64,000 bases of DNA from Corynebacterium amycolatum (GTDB taxonomy: Bacteria > Actinomycetota > Actinomycetes > Mycobacteriales > Mycobacteriaceae): the NCBI RefSeq assembly GCF_016889425.1, contig NZ_CP069513.1:1798001-1862000 (forward strand), given 5' to 3'. Positions within the stretch are counted from its first letter, which is position 1, and every line of letters begins with the position of its first letter. Below are positions 47,983 to 56,220 of the stretch, piece after piece. The translations under genes and the position numbers were made by a program. The notes under the pieces are model-generated. The model was not told the DNA's origin. It saw only the letters and a list, made by a program, of their open reading frames with translations, and ran no database searches.

Positions 47983-48840
47983 ATGCAGCGCAGTGTTCTC
48001 GACCAGGTCTGGAGTCCAACTCAGCACATCGCCCTTTGGCTGGGCGCATGGTTGTCGGGTTTGGAAAACTACGATCATCTCCTCGATGCTCTTGATTCGC
48101 TCGGCGGGCCCACGTCAGTTCCGGGGACATTCGTGCTTGCCGACGCCATGGTTCCGAATGTCATCGATTGCGACGCTGATCTCGATCGAAGCGACATGCT
48201 CCGCCTTCTTCGAGCAGTTACTGACGCGGGAGATTGGCACAGTGACCATCGTCCCCTCGTCCGCCTTATTCTCTCCGGACCCGGTGACGCACCTGCACTG
48301 CCTGCGGGAACCGACGCCGCTGAGGGCGCACGCGCAGCAGGCTCAGCCATTGTGATTGCGGATGCGGAGCCGGGTTGGAACCATGCGCTCGTACCAGTGA
48401 CATCGCCGGTGCCCGGTCTGCTGCAGTGGCACTGGTACACGCTCGAAGGACACATCCCGGAGCCGGCCTATCTCTCCCCTGGCGAGGCGGATTTGCAGCT
48501 GGCGGATGCGGCGCGAGTTGCGGCTGCCACTATTGCGGCGATGCCGCGTTCACCGCTGACGTCGTCAAGCAGTGGTACCCCGAAGGCGGATCCTCGGCTG
48601 ATGGTCGGCATGCTTGATGATCACCTGGACATGGCTTTTGTTCCGGATGATGTGCCGCGCCGTGCACTGGGAGTGCTCGCCCGAGCTGATCGGGTGTCGT
48701 CGATTCTGGCGGTGGCACAGGGCAGCGAGTCGGGGCACGGCAGCGCCGCGTTTGATGCGCAGCTCATCCCGCTGTGGCGAAAGATTCGGCAGGCGCGGAT
48801 GAGCGCGGTGGAATACGCGATTCAGGAGTGGACCCGCTAG
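47983..48840 (+). CDS. Unknown conserved-looking protein
   Basis: A 285-residue protein without recognised motifs, membrane segments or signal peptide. It is rich in Ala, Asp and Pro and reads like a mixed alpha/beta cytosolic protein (LIDLDRSDMLRLLRAVTDAG-like helices; SDHRPLVRLILSGPGDAPALP loop). Coding is supported by codon use, length and its fit between two known genes on opposite strands. ATG at 47983 is chosen; an ATG at 47971 is in frame just upstream, after TAGGAT. In other Actinobacteria an uncharacterised gene also lies near DUF3097 and hemH. No function is assigned. Confidence 0.7.
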   Translation: MQRSVLDQVWSPTQHIALWLGAWLSGLENYDHLLDALDSLGGPTSVPGTFVLADAMVPNVIDCDADLDRSDMLRLLRAVTDAGDWHSDHRPLVRLILSGPGDAPALPAGTDAAEGARAAGSAIVIADAEPGWNHALVPVTSPVPGLLQWHWYTLEGHIPEPAYLSPGEADLQLADAARVAAATIAAMPRSPLTSSSSGTPKADPRLMVGMLDDHLDMAFVPDDVPRRALGVLARADRVSSILAVAQGSESGHGSAAFDAQLIPLWRKIRQARMSAVEYAIQEWTR

Positions 48841-48880
48841 AGGTTTGCCTTGCCCTGCGGTCCAATTGAGGCCAAGGGAA

Positions 48881-49939
48881 TCAGTGTGGGCGGCGCGTTG
48901 CCGGGGTGCAACAGGATGCGGCGCAGGGGGCGCCGTTGCAGGCCGAGCCGAGTAGCGGTCCACTTCCCAGGCGGCGGGGTTCGGCATCTGCGATGCGCTC
49001 TTCGATGAGCTCCACGAGCATGTCAGTGAAAGTAGCCGTCGGGCCAGGTGTTGCGACACGCTCGATGACTATGTCGTGATGAGCCATTTCATCCTGTAGC
49101 TCAGCATCCAAATCCCAGGCGACCTCAACATGGTCCGAGATGAAGCCAATCGGGCACACTACTGCGGATCGAAGACCTTGGGTGACCTCCGCTTCAACGT
49201 GGTCGACGATGTCAGGCTCCAACCACGGCACGTGCTCCGGGCCCGAGCGGGACTGCCAGACGACGTCAAAGTCGGTGATACCGACTGCATCGGCGACCAG
49301 CCGCGCTGCTTCGTTGACCTGGCGAGAGTAAAGATTTCCGCCGAGTTCTACCGGCCCAGATGCCTTGTCCGCAGAGACCGGAATAGAGTGAGCGGTGAAA
49401 ATAAGCCGGGCCTGGTCACGACGGTCATCCGGTAGCTTGGCAAACGCCTCACGCACGGCATCTGCATAGGCTTCTATAAAGAGCGGATGATCGTAGAAGC
49501 TCCGAATTTTCTCCATGTCAAAAGCACGGTCGCCCAGAGATTCGCGCATCCGAGCAATGTCTTCGTGATACTGGCGGCAGCCGGAGTATCCGCCCCAGGC
49601 GCTAGTGGCGAAAACGAGCGCTCGCTTAACGCCGTCATCAGCCATCTTTGCCGCGGTGTCTTCAGCCATCGGATGCCAATTGCGATTCCCGAAATAAACA
49701 GGCAAGTCATAGCCACGGCGAGTGAGCTCAGCCTTAAGGTTGGAGACAATTTCGCGGTTTAAATCGTTGAGCGGGGACTTGCCGCCGAAGTGCGCATAGT
49801 GAGCACCGACCTCGTCCAACCTCTCCGGCGGAATTCCGCGGCCGCGGGTGACATTCTCCAGGAAGGGACGCACATCGGCCATCTTTTCGGGACCGCCGAA
49901 AGACAACAGCAAGATAGCGTCAAAATTATCAGAAGACAT
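48881..49939 (-). CDS. hemH: Ferrochelatase (coproporphyrin III type)
   Basis: A 352-residue enzyme inserting iron into the porphyrin ring. [26 protein letters not shown] starts it, [21 protein letters not shown] is the conserved loop, and [12 protein letters not shown] carries the catalytic His. The C-terminus [14 protein letters not shown] provides Cys residues that can bind a 2Fe-2S cluster, as in actinobacterial ferrochelatases. Actinobacteria make haem by the coproporphyrin route, so the substrate is likely coproporphyrin III. Start ATG at 49939 has TAAACT eight bases upstream and no ribosome binding site. Unlike M. tuberculosis, no fabG1-inhA follows. Confidence 0.95.
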   Translation of the reverse strand: MSSDNFDAILLLSFGGPEKMADVRPFLENVTRGRGIPPERLDEVGAHYAHFGGKSPLNDLNREIVSNLKAELTRRGYDLPVYFGNRNWHPMAEDTAAKMADDGVKRALVFATSAWGGYSGCRQYHEDIARMRESLGDRAFDMEKIRSFYDHPLFIEAYADAVREAFAKLPDDRRDQARLIFTAHSIPVSADKASGPVELGGNLYSRQVNEAARLVADAVGITDFDVVWQSRSGPEHVPWLEPDIVDHVEAEVTQGLRSAVVCPIGFISDHVEVAWDLDAELQDEMAHHDIVIERVATPGPTATFTDMLVELIEERIADAEPRRLGSGPLLGSACNGAPCAASCCTPATRRPH

Positions 49940-50055
49940 AGGCAACCAGTTTAGTAGCGCAGTCTGAGGACACCATAAGACGACTGCTCAATGCTCATGG
50001 TCTCCTGCCTGCTGGGTTCCATCCAATTGCTTTACGACGGCACCCTAACCCGACC

Positions 50056-51048
50056 CTATTGCGGAATTCGACGATTGGTCACAAGCAGTGAGCCCACGGT
50101 CACTAGCAGCATCGCGAAGGCTGCGATCAGATAGGGCCTCGGATTCTCGGCCCGCTTGAGTTCGTAACCGATGTCATCCTCCAGCGAGCCATATGCATCC
50201 CGGAGCTGCTCGAGGGAACCTGCGCTGAAGAACTCACCTTTTGTTCGACGTGCGATTTCTCGCAGCGAATCGTCGTCGTTAGGCACTGGAATTAACTCGC
50301 CCTGAACCGTGATTGCGCCTTGCGCGGTACCGAACGAAATCGTGTTGACAGGCACCCCGGCCTTGGCGGCTTCGGCGGCGGCGGTATACGCGCCGCGGGG
50401 ATCGTCGAGCTCTTGCGGGACGGTCTGTTTGCCGTCGGAAAGCAGCACAATTGTCGCTGGTGGGGAGCCTTCTCCCCCGCCCTGGACCGAGTCGCTGAAC
50501 TGAGTGATGGCATCGAGCGCGGCAGCGATGGCATCACCGGTAGCAGTCGCCTGATCTAACTCAGCAGCCTGAAGGGCTCGATTCACGGTGTCATGGTTGG
50601 TAGTCGGGCTGACCGCAGTGCGAGCGCGGCCAGAGAACGTCACCAGGCCGATATTGAGGTCGTCGGGAAGGTTCTCCACGAACTCTTGGCCGGCTTCTTT
50701 AGCAGCAGTGATGCGGTCGGGCGCAACATCCGTGGCCGACATGGACAGCGAAACGTCGACCACCAACATGACCGTCGCTCGGTTGCGGGCGACTTTGGTC
50801 TCCGAAATCGGACCGGCCAATGAAATGATGACCAGAACTAGAGACAACAGCGCACTGATAGCCACGACATGGCGTAGGCGTGCCGACGACTTATTCCCCA
50901 GTGACCCAACGATGGTGAAGTTGCCAAAGGCAATGGCACGTTGCTTTCGCTGCTTAGTGCTGATCCAATAGGCCACGGCTGCCACGAGAGGCAGAGCGAG
51001 CGCGAGCAACCAACCTGGGTGCGCAAAAGTTGAGTTTAGGAACGTCAT
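50056..51048 (-). CDS. VWA-domain membrane protein (BatA-like, Rv1481-type)
   Basis: A 330-residue protein: one to two N-terminal hydrophobic segments (HPGWLLALALPLVAAVAYW; a second near residue 60), a von Willebrand factor A domain with the metal-ion site DVSLSMS and a later Thr/Asp, and a C-terminal membrane helix (YLIAAFAMLLVTVGSLLV). It lies downstream of DUF58 and MoxR genes, and such sets act together in envelope maturation or stress tolerance in other bacteria. The role here is inferred. Downstream (left) is hemH, which runs the same way. Confidence 0.9.
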   Translation of the reverse strand: MTFLNSTFAHPGWLLALALPLVAAVAYWISTKQRKQRAIAFGNFTIVGSLGNKSSARLRHVVAISALLSLVLVIISLAGPISETKVARNRATVMLVVDVSLSMSATDVAPDRITAAKEAGQEFVENLPDDLNIGLVTFSGRARTAVSPTTNHDTVNRALQAAELDQATATGDAIAAALDAITQFSDSVQGGGEGSPPATIVLLSDGKQTVPQELDDPRGAYTAAAEAAKAGVPVNTISFGTAQGAITVQGELIPVPNDDDSLREIARRTKGEFFSAGSLEQLRDAYGSLEDDIGYELKRAENPRPYLIAAFAMLLVTVGSLLVTNRRIPQ

Positions 51049-51160
51049 CGCGGTATCAGTTTCCTCACATCCAGTCGCCTAAACAGTCGCGTATAAGCCA
51101 GTGGCTATAACCGGTTAGTCGGTGGCCTAAAAATAGCACTAACAAGCGGTTACTCAGACG

Positions 51161-52009
51161 CTAATGTTGGCCAATTTGTCGGGCAAAATCCAGTACCCAA
51201 TCGGAATCCGTACGCAAGGTAATAACGCGAGCACGGCATTTGCGCAGTTCATTGATTACACGCTCGTGGTGGGCACTAGCCTGAGCTGCGTACTCGGCGC
51301 GGGTTTTGTCGTTGATGTTGAGTTCAATGGTTTCACCAGTTGCTGAATCCGCCATGACCACCGGGCCATCGCCGGGTAAGGCTTCATCGGCTGGATCGAC
51401 CAGGCGGATTGCCATAATCTCTGTCGAGGCCGAGGCAATGCGCAGCGGTCGCGCCCAATCGAGTGATCCAAGGAAGTCCGAGATGATAACCAATAACCCA
51501 GCGCGCGGAGCCTGGGTCATTACTGTGTCAATATCCGCGGCGAGATTGTGCTCAGCGGTCGCGTCAGCCAAGTGCTTGAGCAGCATCAAGCTGTGGGCAC
51601 GGCCCTGGCCCGCGGGCACTGGAGTGCCACCGGCGATTAATCCAGTTCGGGACCCCGGGGCGTCGTTAAGCATCGTTATAGCGCCGGCAGCGGCGGTGAG
51701 CAGATGTCGTTTGGTGGTATCGGCCAAGCCCGTGGACAGACGTGCGGCGGGTTCGGCGACGATCCAGCACTCCAGCTCGCGCTCGGCCTCGGAGGTGCGA
51801 ACGTGCGGCACTCCAGTACGGGCTGTCACTGCCCAGTTCATCTGGCGAACATCATCGCCGATGACATATTCGCGGGAGCCAAGCGGCTCAGAGCCATCTC
51901 CAGTAGCGGTGGAAAGAAAGCTGCCGCGCAAAAGTCCGTTGAGCTTACGCGTAACAGTTAGCTCTAAGTACGCCAGGACGCGTGCAAGATCGTCTTCCCG
52001 AGCTGACAT
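51161..52009 (-). CDS. DUF58-family protein (Rv1480-type)
   Basis: A 282-residue protein of the DUF58 family, a VWA-like fold. SREYVIGDDVRQMNWAVTARTG is the conserved core (GDDxRxxxW, shortened here), and GLLVIISDFLGSLDWARPL follows. DUF58 proteins occur with MoxR ATPases; MoxR is thought to act as a chaperone for VWA proteins. Its start codon overlaps the moxR stop at 52009, so they are translated together. No membrane segment is seen, so it likely stays in the cytosol near the membrane. Confidence 0.9.
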   Translation of the reverse strand: MSAREDDLARVLAYLELTVTRKLNGLLRGSFLSTATGDGSEPLGSREYVIGDDVRQMNWAVTARTGVPHVRTSEAERELECWIVAEPAARLSTGLADTTKRHLLTAAAGAITMLNDAPGSRTGLIAGGTPVPAGQGRAHSLMLLKHLADATAEHNLAADIDTVMTQAPRAGLLVIISDFLGSLDWARPLRIASASTEIMAIRLVDPADEALPGDGPVVMADSATGETIELNINDKTRAEYAAQASAHHERVINELRKCRARVITLRTDSDWVLDFARQIGQH

Positions 52010-53013
52010 TAGGAGGCAGTGCCCTCATCGGAGCCAGTGCCCGCGCCCTGGGGAAGGCGCACGTGAGACAACACGATGTCAATAATCCGTTCGGGAGTAA
52101 CGCCATCGGCCAGGCCCTCATAGGACAGGACCAGGCGGTGACGCAGCACGTCGGGAAGCACGGAGACCACATCGTCCGGCACGACATAGTCGCGACCGGA
52201 AAACAGCGCGTGGGCGCGGGCAGCCGCGACAGCACCAAGAGTCGCACGCGGCGATGCGCCATAGGAAAGCCAGCGGTCGACATCCTTCAATTCCGTCCGC
52301 ATCGGATTACGGGTGAGTTCGATGACGGCCACGATGTAGTCAATCAGCGTGTGGTGGACAAAGACTTCGCGGGTAGCGCGCTGCAGTTCCCGGACACTCT
52401 CTGGGGTGAGAATCTGCTGCGCGACTGGAGGAGTGGCTCCCATGCGGTAGACAATCTCCCGCTCTTCCGCCGGAGTGGGGTAACCCACGAGGACCTTGAA
52501 TAGAAAACGGTCCCGCTGAGCCTCCGGCAGTGGGTAGACACCCTGGTTTTCAATTGGGTTTTGCGTGGCCAGGACCAAAAACGGCTCCGGTACTGGCGTC
52601 GACTCCCCTGCGATGGACACCTGGTGCTCTGCCATGACTTCCAGCAGTGCCGACTGCACCTTCGCCGGTGCGCGGTTGATTTCATCAGCGAGCACGATAT
52701 TTGACATGACCGGGCCGGGCTCGACGATGAACTCCGAGGTGTCCTGGCGGAAAATTCGGGTGCCGACAATATCCGATGGCACCAAATCCGGAGTGAACTG
52801 GATGCGGGAGTAGGAACCACCCATCACTTTGGCAAAAGTAGACACTGCCAGAGTTTTCGCAACACCCGGAACACCTTCGAGCAGGACATGACCTCCTGCG
52901 AGCATCGCGATAAAGAGCTGCTTGATCAGGTGCTCCTGGCCAACCACAACCTTCCCCAGCTCCGCGTATGCGCGCTCGAGGTCCGTGTGGTCAGTGGGCG
53001 TTGGGTAGGTCAC
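52009..53013 (-). CDS. moxR: MoxR-family AAA+ ATPase
   Basis: A 334-residue AAA+ protein. Walker A is GVPGVAKT, Walker B is VLADEINRAP, sensor I is LVLATQNPIE, and the C-terminal lid follows. MoxR ATPases assist folding or activation of VWA-domain proteins; the partner genes DUF58 and VWA follow directly. M. tuberculosis moxR1 (Rv1479) is the counterpart and lies in the same order. The gene starts 54 bases after the RipA-like endopeptidase gene, so the whole set may form one transcript. Confidence 0.95.
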   Translation of the reverse strand: MTYPTPTDHTDLERAYAELGKVVVGQEHLIKQLFIAMLAGGHVLLEGVPGVAKTLAVSTFAKVMGGSYSRIQFTPDLVPSDIVGTRIFRQDTSEFIVEPGPVMSNIVLADEINRAPAKVQSALLEVMAEHQVSIAGESTPVPEPFLVLATQNPIENQGVYPLPEAQRDRFLFKVLVGYPTPAEEREIVYRMGATPPVAQQILTPESVRELQRATREVFVHHTLIDYIVAVIELTRNPMRTELKDVDRWLSYGASPRATLGAVAAARAHALFSGRDYVVPDDVVSVLPDVLRHRLVLSYEGLADGVTPERIIDIVLSHVRLPQGAGTGSDEGTAS

Positions 53014-53067
53014 AGAGAAACCCTTCTTTAGGTCGGTCGCCCGACCTGTAGAACACGTCGTTAGAAA

Positions 53068-54714
53068 CTAGACGAGGCGGACAACGTTCGGTGTCATTCC
53101 GTTATAACGGACTGGCGAGATCTTAACCACAGAACCGGACTGTGGTGCCTCAATCATCTTGCCATCGCCCAGGTAGATAGCGACGTGGCCGTGACCATTC
53201 GGGCCCCAGAACAGCAGGTCACCACGCTTCATCTGAGATGCCGGGTAGTGCTTTCCGCGCTGGTACTGGTAGCCGGTGTAGTGAGGTAGGTCAATGCCAA
53301 CAGCGGCGTAGGCGTACAGAGTCAGTCCCGAGCAGTCGAAACCAATCTTGTTGTAGTCGCCGTGGGAGTCAGCTACTCCGCCGTCACGGATACCCTTGGT
53401 CGGGCCGTTGGCGTTGCCACCGCCCCATGCGTATGGGACACCGAGCTGCCCCATCGCGCGTGCGATGACAGTCTCAACCTTCTGGCTGGAAGAACCCGAG
53501 GTGCTCTGACCGGTCTCCGGATTCGTCGGCGCCACAGTCTGTGCTGGGGTGCCGCTTGACGACGCGCTGCCGGTGCTAGACGATTCCGAAGTCTCGGTGG
53601 ACTCAGAGGAGCCGGTAGATTCGGTCGTCTCAGAGGAACTGGTGGAGCCAGTCGAGCCAGTGGAGCTGTTAGAACCAGTCGAGCCAGTGGAGCTGTTAGA
53701 ACCAGTCGAGCCAGTGGAGCTGTTAGAACCAGTAGAACCAGTGGAGCTGTTAGAACCAGTAGAACCAGTGGAGCTGTTAGAACCAGTGGAGCTATTGCTT
53801 TCATCTGTGGACTCAGAAGAGGAATCCTCTTCGGCCTGGTTCGCCTGGGCCTCGGCACGAGTCTTAGCTGCAGCTTCCTCAGCGGCCTTCTTGGCAGCGG
53901 CGTCTTCCGCTTCCTTGCGGGCCTGCTCGTTCTCATAATTCTGGCGCTGGGAGTTCAGCTCGTTGACCGCATTACGGGCTGCGTCCAAAGATGCTTTTGC
54001 GGCATCGCGGTCAACTTGAGCCTGCTGGTAATCTGCTTGCTCCTTTTGAAGCTCCTGGTTTGCCTCGGAGTACGCGTTCTGAGCATCGGTGTTTCGCTGG
54101 TTTGCAGTCGCCTCCGCCTGCTGAGCCTCGTCACTCTTCTTGCGAAGTGCCGACTCCTGGTTGGCAGCCTCAGTTCGATTCTTGTCCAGAGAGTCAACGG
54201 TCTGCTCTTGACGGTCGGCTTCACGGCGCAAGGCGGACAGGCGATTAATAGCGTCGGATGCGTCTCGCGCGCCCTCAAGAATCGAGCCGCTGGAACGTCC
54301 CTGGCGCATGATTGTCCGTGCCAGTTCGTCGAACTGCTTTTGTGCACTAGCGAGCTCAGCACGAGAACGATCGAGCTGAGCGCGAGCCTCGTTGACCGCG
54401 TCGCGTGTACGGTTAGCGGCATCCCGGGCGGTTTCAAGGTCCACCATGGCCTTGTTGACGTCCTCGCGGAGAGTGCCCATGCGTAGCTCGAGGTCAGATA
54501 CTCGACGCTCGCTAGAAGTCACCTCGGCGACCAGGGACTGCAAGTACGACTCGGCGTTAGAGGCCGCCTCTCGCGCTTGGCGAATCTGGGCGTCACTCGG
54601 ATTTAGTGGCTGTGCAACTGCAACCTGGGTGTTCGTCGCCAAAAGACCCGCCGTGATAATACCGGCAATTGGACGAGTCCAATATGATGCACGGACTTTG
54701 CGATTACTCGGCAC
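53068..54714 (-). CDS. Secreted NlpC/P60 peptidoglycan endopeptidase, RipA-like
   Basis: A 548-residue exported protein. Residues 1 to about 34 are a signal peptide ending in AVA. Residues about 40-275 form long coiled coils, followed by an Ala/Lys/Glu-rich stretch and a Ser/Thr/Gly/Asn-rich tandem-repeat linker (about 295-400). The C-terminal NlpC/P60 domain (about 425-548) has the catalytic Cys in FDCSGL, and the His in GHGHVAIYLG. It is expected to cut peptidoglycan stem peptides during cell division. The coiled coil probably blocks the active site or binds a divisome partner. The start is GTG at 54714 with AGGAG eight bases before it. Confidence 0.92.
   Translation of the reverse strand: MPSNRKVRASYWTRPIAGIITAGLLATNTQVAVAQPLNPSDAQIRQAREAASNAESYLQSLVAEVTSSERRVSDLELRMGTLREDVNKAMVDLETARDAANRTRDAVNEARAQLDRSRAELASAQKQFDELARTIMRQGRSSGSILEGARDASDAINRLSALRREADRQEQTVDSLDKNRTEAANQESALRKKSDEAQQAEATANQRNTDAQNAYSEANQELQKEQADYQQAQVDRDAAKASLDAARNAVNELNSQRQNYENEQARKEAEDAAAKKAAEEAAAKTRAEAQANQAEEDSSSESTDESNSSTGSNSSTGSTGSNSSTGSTGSNSSTGSTGSNSSTGSTGSNSSTGSTGSTSSSETTESTGSSESTETSESSSTGSASSSGTPAQTVAPTNPETGQSTSGSSSQKVETVIARAMGQLGVPYAWGGGNANGPTKGIRDGGVADSHGDYNKIGFDCSGLTLYAYAAVGIDLPHYTGYQYQRGKHYPASQMKRGDLLFWGPNGHGHVAIYLGDGKMIEAPQSGSVVKISPVRYNGMTPNVVRLV
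53650..53790 (-). repeat. 27-bp tandem repeats coding a Ser/Thr/Gly linker
   Basis: About five near-identical copies of a 27-bp unit encode nine-residue Thr-Gly-Ser/Asn-Ser-Ser repeats in the linker of the endopeptidase. DNA identity is high, so copy number is likely variable. Confidence 0.85.
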
Positions 54715-55008
54715 CGCGTTACTCCTACATTTCTCCTATGGGTGCGTTCACGCCTCAGGTCCGACACCAGCGACTTCCCCATCGTTGGATATCTTCCTGT
54801 TGTTGTCTTCTGGTCTTGAGCGGAACTGCACGAAACGCCGAACCGAAACAACGACCAAAAGCAACACCAGCGCTCCCGCGAGTTTTCTTTGGTCAATACT
54901 GGACCCTTGAGTCCACTATTGGCATCACCGAGCACTTTACGGGTCAAAAAGCTCTAAAAAAACATAAGTAACAAAATTACCAACCGTCCCCTGCTTTGTA
55001 ACCGTTTC

Positions 55009-55039
55009 GTTATACGTCGTGGCCTGCGGTTATGTCGAA
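55009..55039 (-). promoter_or_regulatory. Promoter candidate of the RipA-like gene
   Basis: On the minus strand TTCGAC (55034-55039) and TATAAC (55009-55014) are separated by 19 bases. This spacing is longer than the ideal 17. Two GTAAC motifs lie just downstream, within the predicted transcription start region, and could bind a regulator such as MtrA. Confidence 0.35.
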
Positions 55040-55130
55040 CCCTAGTTTTGTGTGTGAATTATGTCACTATTCGATGGCCTGTCGGCGTGCCGAAGCATTG
55101 CAGGTAGTTATTCGGGGTAACGCGCATGAA

Positions 55131-55157
55131 AAAAGGTCAAGCGTTGATGCTTGACCT
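55131..55157 (-). terminator. Intrinsic terminator downstream of the small membrane protein gene
   Basis: AGGTCAAGC (55134-55142) and GCTTGACCT (55149-55157) form a perfect 9-bp stem with a six-base loop. Read on the minus strand it is followed by six T residues. It lies 187 bases after the stop of the membrane protein gene at 55344. Confidence 0.8.
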
Positions 55158-55343
55158 ATGTAAAGTCGTTGACATCATTACGATGACTGCAACAGTGTTA
55201 TCCAATTTAGGTGGAGCCTGGTTTCCTCGCTGCTACCAGTTTGTGGGGCACTTACCCTATCTCTTGCCTGGGGATGGAAAACCGGGGCGGTGAATCTACT
55301 CGGTGGGGCTGATAAGCTTCAGTGCCCGTCGTAAAGCGACCCC

Positions 55344-55853
55344 TTAGGTGGTTGGGCGTGTACGTAGCCAGTAGAACGTCAGTCCAACGAAGAGTGCGAC
55401 GATAACTACGCCTGCGATCAGGCTGTAAAGAGTCCATGGAACGACGTAGTTAGTAAGTTCGTGCAAGTAGGCATCTAGGCCCGCCGGATAGTCTCGAGGG
55501 GTCTCCATCATTGCGTGGTCGGCGCGTTCAATAGCTGCGCGGGGAAAATCGGCAGATGCGGTGGCCACATTGCCTGGCGTGCGCACAACAGTGGTTCCGC
55601 CGACTTGGTCTGCCACTTGGCGGGCAAAGGAAAAGATGTCCGTATTCTTTTGCTCGGAAACGGGGTAAATCTTCTCGCTATCCAGGTAGATGATATTGAA
55701 ATTGGGAACCCCCCGATTTGCGGCATCGTCGACAATTGGCTGGACCGCTTCTCGGAGCTGTGGGTTATTTGTCACGATGTTGTCGGTGCGTAGCTGAGCG
55801 ACCGCCTTTTCGACGGTTTCTTTCGCTGCCTGTGAATCTGCTGGCGTATGCAT
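55344..55853 (-). CDS. Small membrane protein, Rv1476/DUF6676-like
   Basis: A 169-residue protein with a soluble N-terminal part and one C-terminal membrane helix (WTLYSLIAGVVIVALFVGLTFYW) followed by a short basic tail. The soluble part (FNIIYLDSEKIYPVSEQ, GGTTVVRTPGNVATAS) resembles the Rv1476-type family found between acn and the RipA genes in mycobacteria. It probably lies with its N-terminus in the cytosol or outside; direction is uncertain. ATG at 55853 is preceded by GGAAGG. It is divergent from acn and shares its upstream region. Function unknown. Confidence 0.78.
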   Translation of the reverse strand: MHTPADSQAAKETVEKAVAQLRTDNIVTNNPQLREAVQPIVDDAANRGVPNFNIIYLDSEKIYPVSEQKNTDIFSFARQVADQVGGTTVVRTPGNVATASADFPRAAIERADHAMMETPRDYPAGLDAYLHELTNYVVPWTLYSLIAGVVIVALFVGLTFYWLRTRPTT

Positions 55854-56220
55854 TAACTGCCTTCCGTATCGTGCTCCTGTTTTGCGTGAGAATGGTTTCC
55901 ACGCGCCCCAATTTGGCGGAGATGCTGCTTCGTTTGTCCCCTCTATAATGGCCTGTCTTGGACGTGAACGGGGGTAGCTTGACTCGGCGCGCCGCGGGTA
56001 ATCTACATACAGAACGTTCGTACTGTTATTGTTGATGCAAGGACGGTAACGCTTCCTTAAAAACGTGTGCGTGGGCTCGTGTGCCCCGCATCGTGATTAT
56101 TGCTTTAATTGGTTGATAAGGGGCGGCGTGATCGCACCTATGCCTTGTGAAGGGCCGAAATTCGAGTGCCGGTCTCTTCAGCTAAGGCGACAATTCACCC
56201 GAATAGAAATGGAGCTGACT
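55854..56220. other. Divergent promoter region and leader of acn
   Basis: This 367-bp region separates the small membrane protein gene from acn. It holds the AcnR-type operator at 56010-56025 overlapping the likely acn -10 box, so the acn leader would be about 190 bases long. An open frame reaches up to 56065, but it lacks homology and is not counted as part of acn. Confidence 0.6.
56010..56025 (+). promoter_or_regulatory. AcnR-type operator of acn
   Basis: CAGAACGTTCGTACTG matches the published AcnR binding pattern CAGNAC-N4-GTACTG of Corynebacterium glutamicum, an imperfect palindrome. TACTGT at its end may be the -10 box. The regulator gene acnR follows acn in this window, so aconitase is probably repressed by its neighbour. 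Confidence 0.8.

Larger units (their letters stand above)
54715..55343. other. 629-bp intergenic region before the RipA-like gene
   Basis: Both neighbours point left, so this is the end of the small membrane protein transcript and the promoter plus leader of the endopeptidase gene. I see a terminator at 55131-55157, a promoter-like pair at 55009-55039, GTAAC motifs at 54968-54972 and 54998-55002 similar to MtrA sites, and a predicted leader of about 285 bases. No gene or tRNA was found; a c-di-AMP riboswitch was considered, but its conserved blocks were not found. Confidence 0.5.

Noticed and set aside
53650..53790. CRISPR-like or intergenic repeat array
   Set aside because: The 27-bp units are in frame within the endopeptidase gene and encode a linker.
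55131..55343. c-di-AMP (ydaO-type) riboswitch before the RipA-like gene
   Set aside because: Some G-rich runs and GGTGAATC resemble parts of the motif on the plus strand, but that is the wrong strand for the gene, and the conserved second half was not found.
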